DNA of 64,000 nucleotides, taken from the NCBI GenBank assembly GCA_944472155.2, contig OX235277.1, positions 38,202,804 to 38,266,803 on the forward strand, in the 5' to 3' direction. The position numbers and the translations under genes were made by a program. Within the stretch, counting starts at the first letter, position 1; every line of letters begins with the position of its first letter. Shown here piece by piece: positions 59,177 to 64,000 of this stretch. The notes below the pieces were generated by a model. The model made no database searches. It had not been told where the DNA came from and saw only the letters and a program-made list of their open reading frames with translations. The DNA comes from Trichobilharzia szidati. Its lineage: Eukaryota > Platyhelminthes > Trematoda > Strigeidida > Schistosomatidae.

Positions 59177-59462
59177 TGCATCGACAGAACAAACTTCTCT
59201 ACCTCGTAATAACCGCACTGTTTTGACTTTTTATATGAGGAAAGAAAAACGTCGAAGATATTATAAGGAATATTTTCATGACTTAGCACTAGTTTTAATT
59301 CCAGAACACGGGGTTCTAAGATTATGTCCTAAACGTCAGCCAAATGATGGAGCCAGAAAGCTTACACTGCTGGCATCCAAGAAACAGAAACTTGAATCAC
59401 TGGAAAAGGTTTTGGCTGGGGCCACTTTATCAGTAAATGAAGTTCTCCGATATGAAGTAAAG
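59177..59462 (+). CDS. Candidate exon of unrecognised host gene
   Basis: Acceptor gttttag at 59170-59176, then an open frame to donor AAG|gtaggt at 59463. It encodes ASTEQTSLPRNNRTVLTFYM, RKEKRRRYYKEYFHDLALVL, a PKRQPNDGARKLTLLASKKQ segment and SVNEVLRYEVK. It is basic at first and helical later. The next exon follows in frame after a 41-bp intron. I do not recognise a domain. It could also be part of an unfamiliar mobile element. Confidence 0.45.
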
Positions 59463-59503
59463 GTAGGTGGCATAACATGCTTAGAATTACACTTCCTATA
59501 AAG

Positions 59504-59636
59504 GATAGTGAATTTAATCCAATTAACCTTGGCAGCCACACATATGTTCTCAGACCAGGTTTATCAGCTAAAAGATTCCTCATTAAGTGGGCAAGCCAAT
59601 TAGATTACGAAGATCTAGTTAGAATATTCTCTAAGG
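59504..59636 (+). CDS. Candidate second exon of the same gene
   Basis: After acceptor ataaag the frame continues in phase 0: DSEFNPINLGSHTYVLRPGL, SAKRFLIKWASQLDYEDLVR, IFSKG, to donor G|gtgagt at 59637. The 41-bp intron (59463-59503) is of the very small class known near 5' ends of schistosome genes. Further exons were not found with confidence. Confidence 0.45.
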
Positions 59637-62389
59637 GTGAGTACATTTTACATTGTTCTCTCGGTATGCAAGTTTTTATTACCTGCGTATGTACTGCAGA
59701 ATTAGAATTTACATTCGAAATAATCAAAAGGTGAGATTTTGTGCTTTGTTTTCAACGTTTCAAAAACAAGCCTACTCACTTATGTGAAAGACATTTTAAT
59801 GTAGACATGTTTTTCAAGCAGTCTTTTATGGTAGTTTCCTACTATTTGGCACTATTAGTTGCTGAAATATGACATAATTCGATGTTAATGTTGGTCAAAT
59901 ACTTTTATTTCTAAATGTATCTTCTTTGTCATTAGTTTTTAGAGATGTAGAAAAAATAAGATAATTATTCTGGTACTCCTGCAAGCCAACTGCTCTTATA
60001 TGAGTAGTAATTATAATTATATATATTTAGCCTTAATTTATGAATGGTTAAGGATTTATGTGGTCATTATGAGGTGCATTGTGGCCTCGTGCACTAACAA
60101 TTCATATACCACAACTTTTTACCGAATGGTTAGGATGCCTGCTACAGTGTCCTAACCAAAAAAGTGTAGACCGCCACTCGATATCTAATACTGACGTTTT
60201 TAGAGGTTGCAGATATCGACGTTCGCGAATTGTACGGATTATACTAACGCAAGATCTTATACCAACAACTTCTATAGTGTTCGCACTTCGAGTACCAAGG
60301 ATAAAGCAAAAGACCAGATTTAGTCGTCTAAAGTAAGTAATATATTTCGGGACCAAATTGCGGGTTGAAGTGAACGCTTAGCTAGCTAGTAATCGTGCAC
60401 GCACGTGACACGACGAAGTACCAAATGGCGGGGATGCTTGACCGGAAGCCTTCAGCTAAACAAGTCAACTTAAACAGTGAGGGTCAGCATCCAATGTTGA
60501 GTGGTGATTGCTGTGGTCAATAATTTTGGGGAAATATTTACCGCTACACGTTCATGTAGTTCATTGACTTTTGGGATTACTTACAGCTTCAGGCTGTACA
60601 TTTCTATCAAGTTAGTGTACAAGACTATTAGTCGCTCAAATGACGTCTTCGTTATGGTAATAAACAGAAGGCTACGATGTGATATAAAGCTGAAAGTTAA
60701 TCATGAATTAGAAGATAAGTTCATTCGTCATTGCAAATTTTTTAAATAACTCCTAAGTCATCCGTTTTTCCCCATTTTGGGCTTGATATCCTCCAAACTG
60801 CCTTAAATTGGGACGTTTAGCACGACCGCGTACTGAAATTTCGCCTTAGCATTGTTAATGTATATTCTTAGAGATGTTGGGTCGTTTTGTGTATTGTCCA
60901 AATAGTTCTATTCACAAATGTGCAAATATAAAAGACTATATATGATCTACCAATCCATGGTAGGGCAGACATAGCAAATATTCAAATAACAAAGATTATT
61001 TACAGCAGGGAATAATACATTTAGTCAACCCATCATGATGATGGCTAAAGGGTTGTTTAAGTAAGTTAGGAAGAGTTTCATCAACTATTCACAAAGACTG
61101 GGAAGACACAGGCCATGGCTGTTTTGACGTCTTTGTTTCACACAATCCTATAATTCTTCTTCTTACTTCTGTATTGATAGTTTTTATTTATTTACTTCTT
61201 TTTGAGTTAAAAAAGTTTATATTCATTACTAGCTGTGGTTGCTTTTCATCGATTCACTCATATAGGTAAAGTGTTTGTGAATTTCAACACAGGGTGATCA
61301 TATGCACAAGGCTTGACTTTTATTTACAGTTCAATCACTTTTAGGGTTAAGTGGTCCATAAGGATAGCATCCCAAACACGACTGATAAGCTTTTCCTTCT
61401 TTTGTTAATCCTAAGGGCATCCAAAGGCTTCGAAGTTTTATCTTCTGAGATTTCTCACACATATTCCAATTTAAGTATTTTTCACAAAGAAGAATGAGGA
61501 TTGACATGATGTAAAGGATCATATGAGAAGGATTTTCAGATGGATTGATGCAGTGGCAGCGAACCGCGGATCAATAATTTAACTAGCCAGACTGAAACTG
61601 CATCATGTCACTCCCTTTGTATAGATCATTGCAGTATTACACTTGCCACGTGGTAGTTATTTCAGGAGAAAAGGAAGATTAACCTAACTAAGATATTTTG
61701 AACATACGACAGAGCACGCTTTCTAAATACACCATAATTTTGTCATTCTCCACCCAAACTGTGCTGAAATTTCTGTAGAATGAAGTGTATAGCGACAAAT
61801 CTTTTAACATATATCATGTCACATAACTGAATAAGTTTGTTTCTAATTACACTGCAACAAAAATTTGTCTGTTACTCGCATTAAAACTTACATCTCATAC
61901 TTCGCAAACAGTTTCGTCATCTTTATTCAAGCAAACCCTCGAAATCTAATTTGTCCACAAAAGCCAATGTATAGAAAGGGAAATTCAAAAGTATCTTGTG
62001 GTATTTTTGAAGCAAACCTACCAGAGGAGGCATATTTGATGTGAGGATTTTCGAAACTATCCAATAAACTTCATTTATATCACCAAATCCTGGATTTTTC
62101 ACTTGTTATTCCTGTTTGTCTATTTTCGCTTGAAATCCTAAACACTACAAGCTTTTTAGACATACTTTGTTTACATATATCTATATACTGCTCGAATTAT
62201 TATTATTATTATTATACTGCTCGAATGTATTCCTGAGTAATAAAAGATAAAACTCAACAGTTTTAATAACTGTTCTAGTTCATTTTCGTGTGTTTGAAGC
62301 GAAAATGTGACCTAGTCCTTCAACATTACTTATGAATAGATAGCCCACTAAAATGTTTGTTCATTTGTCTAAATTTAAGTTATTGGGTG
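59637..62389. other. No gene recognised
   Basis: 60195-60235 offers an acceptor-like ttttag followed by 14 codons in phase with the previous exon before a stop, which could be a last exon, but support is weak. Nothing else was recognised. Confidence 0.35.
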
Positions 62390-62525
62390 GTTGGGGGCGA
62401 TTGGAATGAGGTCTTTGACTTGGGTTTCATGATTGCTCGCACTCATCAGCAAGGCGCATCTGCATTCCTGAAGGAACTCGTATTCCTTCTGAGATTCAAA
62501 TCCGTGTCATGTTAAGCTATCACTG
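62390..62525 (-). repeat. tRNA-derived SINE fragment
   Basis: GGTGGTTGGGGGCGATTGG..., CACTCATCAGCAAGGCGCATC..., CTTCTGAGATTC match 43120-43235 in order. Confidence 0.6.
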
Positions 62526-62569
62526 ACTTTAATGTTTTTACTTTACTCCACTCTAGAAAACGGGGTATT

Positions 62570-64000
62570 GTTTATTAATATAAGGATAAAACTTGGGCAT
62601 TGTGATTGAGTATAACTCCATTCTGGATAAAATTTTATTTCGATAAAATCACGCAGTATTGTTATACAGTTATATTCACTGATGACCACGTTTTGAGCAC
62701 AAATTATTGCTGTTCATAATCATACGAAGGTATTCGTGTAACTTTCTTGTTTCATTTATATACATGAGTAAAAATTGATGATTAGACATTAGAATAAAAT
62801 CAATATATGATGAAAAGTGCATTCGGAAATAATACTATTAGTTTTATCAATAAAGTACGAATAGATGGGAAATAAGATGTTTTTTTATAGTGAAATAAGT
62901 AACTTGTTAGAGTGCTGTAATGTGAATTGAATTGAAATGCATCTTACCATTATTTATTATTCTCCGATTTGACCGGTAATAATATCTTCCATATTTCGGG
63001 TATTTGCGTTGAGTCATTTATGTTTCATGTGTTAGGTGTAGACTCAGTGAACCAGGATTCAGTAATCAATCTCTCTCTCTCCACCTAACTATATTACTTT
63101 TTAGAATTTTGAATCTGTCTCACCAGCCCTATTGTGTGGTTGTGTATTAATGGATGCAGAGCGACTGCTGAATTTTCTTCAAAATTACTCATCCTCGTAG
63201 GATCAATCATTCTAACCTTAGTTAAATTTTTATATTCTGATAATCTCACCACCCGTGATCCACTAGTTTGACCTATGTAGTTGACTTAACTCACAGTCAT
63301 TGTTAGGTATTTTTTAAATTATATTATATTGTTTAATTGGGTCCACGGCGTACTTTAGTCCACAGAGCTTGTCCTGTCTGAGTGAGTTTCTGAGTTTGAA
63401 TGCCATTCTTTTCCCTGTTTTATTGAGAATCCTACCACGTAGGGTCTCAGATGTCCCCTCTTTATATGCTAAAACTGTAGATGTATTGTATCCTTTCTTA
63501 TTTATGTTATAGTTACTAGTTTCGCAGTTATTTTTATTTTGCTTTTGATGTGTTTTGATCTTCTTCTATTTGTTTCATTTCATCGTTTAGGCTTTCTGAT
63601 ATACTACTCAGTGTTGTCATTGCTGGGTTTGTTAGACACTTAACTAAGCCTGCCTTCACAGATAGATAAGGGATGAGATGAATTAAAGTCCAAATATCTA
63701 TTACAATGCGGGGGCTTTTTATAAACACTAGTTTGCAGTTTACCTTGTTCCGTTCATTTTATTTTACAGTCTAACATAGCTAATTCTCCTTGTTCATTTT
63801 CCGATTCAGATGTGAATTTTATTCCCTTTACTAGTGAGTTTATTTGTGTCAAGAAGCTGCAGATGGATATGTTCTGCTTTTGACACTGTGAAAGTGTCAT
63901 CCACACATCTCTACCATATCTTTGGAGTTGGATTAAGTGTATTAAGTATTTTCCCAGCTGTCCATAAAGATTTCTGCTACGAAGGGGATATGGGTGATCC
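62570..64000 (-). mobile_element. Penelope-like element, runs off right edge
   Basis: The minus strand from 64000 reads WVDDTFTVSKAEHI (RT catalytic YVDD-like box), a TEQGKLQT.VYKKP segment, SHPLSVKAGLVKCLTNPAMT, SISESLNDEMKQIE and KYAVDPIKQYN before a GIY-YIG-type start, with frame breaks. The terminal non-coding part at 62585-62790 is shared with 23330-23520. The N-terminal half of the protein would be right of the window. Confidence 0.75.

Noticed and set aside
60195..60330. Third exon of the 59 kb candidate gene
   Set aside because: The in-phase frame after the ttttag acceptor ends after 14 codons; similarity to known C-termini was too weak to support it.
61331..61522. Minus-strand 63-codon frame
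   Set aside because: No domain, no splice signals and no repeats support it; it is likely a random open frame.
1..64000. CRISPR arrays, bacterial operons or phage modules
   Set aside because: Spliced genes, eukaryotic LINEs, SINEs and microsatellites show a eukaryotic nuclear genome; no regularly spaced repeats were seen.

Overview
The window looks like nuclear DNA of a blood fluke, most likely Schistosoma. It is A+T-rich and almost entirely non-coding, and retroelements of several clades fill its introns. The best landmark is a highly conserved metazoan Argonaute gene. The element families (RTE/SR2-like, CR1-like, Penelope-like, Merlin, CACTA-like, tRNA-derived SINEs carrying a hammerhead-like core) are those known from schistosomes. 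I cannot name the species from sequence alone.

Layout. Positions 950-32210 (minus strand) hold eleven coding exons of an Argonaute of the AGO1/miRNA type. The exons join in one frame to 889 residues, from a Gly/Ser/Asn-rich N-terminal extension through N, PAZ, MID and most of PIWI. Three catalytic residues (D714, E754, D786 in my numbering) are present. The last exon or exons, with about 87 residues and the catalytic His, lie to the left of the window. The introns contain 5'-truncated LINE copies in both orientations, Penelope-like pieces, at least eight copies of a SINE with a tRNA-like head and a decayed hammerhead motif, other tRNA-derived SINEs, and one tRNA-Ser(GCT)-like sequence next to a SINE.

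From 32.3 to 38.9 kb I recognise only a decayed LINE and a Penelope fragment. From about 39.7 to 43.5 kb lies a decayed CACTA-like transposon on the plus strand: a transposase with remnant introns, then a second open region resembling DUF4806 companion proteins. Each of the two regions carries a SINE insertion, and one has a clear target-site duplication. At 46.07-47.18 kb is a nearly complete but frameshifted Merlin DNA transposon with 48-bp terminal inverted repeats. From 47.9 to 53.4 kb are two opposed CR1-like LINE remnants. A possible LTR sits near 54.4-54.8 kb.

At 59.18-59.64 kb two exon-like stretches, separated by a 41-bp intron, could belong to an unrecognised host gene. The right end (62.6-64.0 kb) is a minus-strand Penelope-like element. 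Apart from Argonaute and possibly the 59 kb exons, I see no intact host protein gene. All similarity statements come from recalled family patterns, not from database searches.
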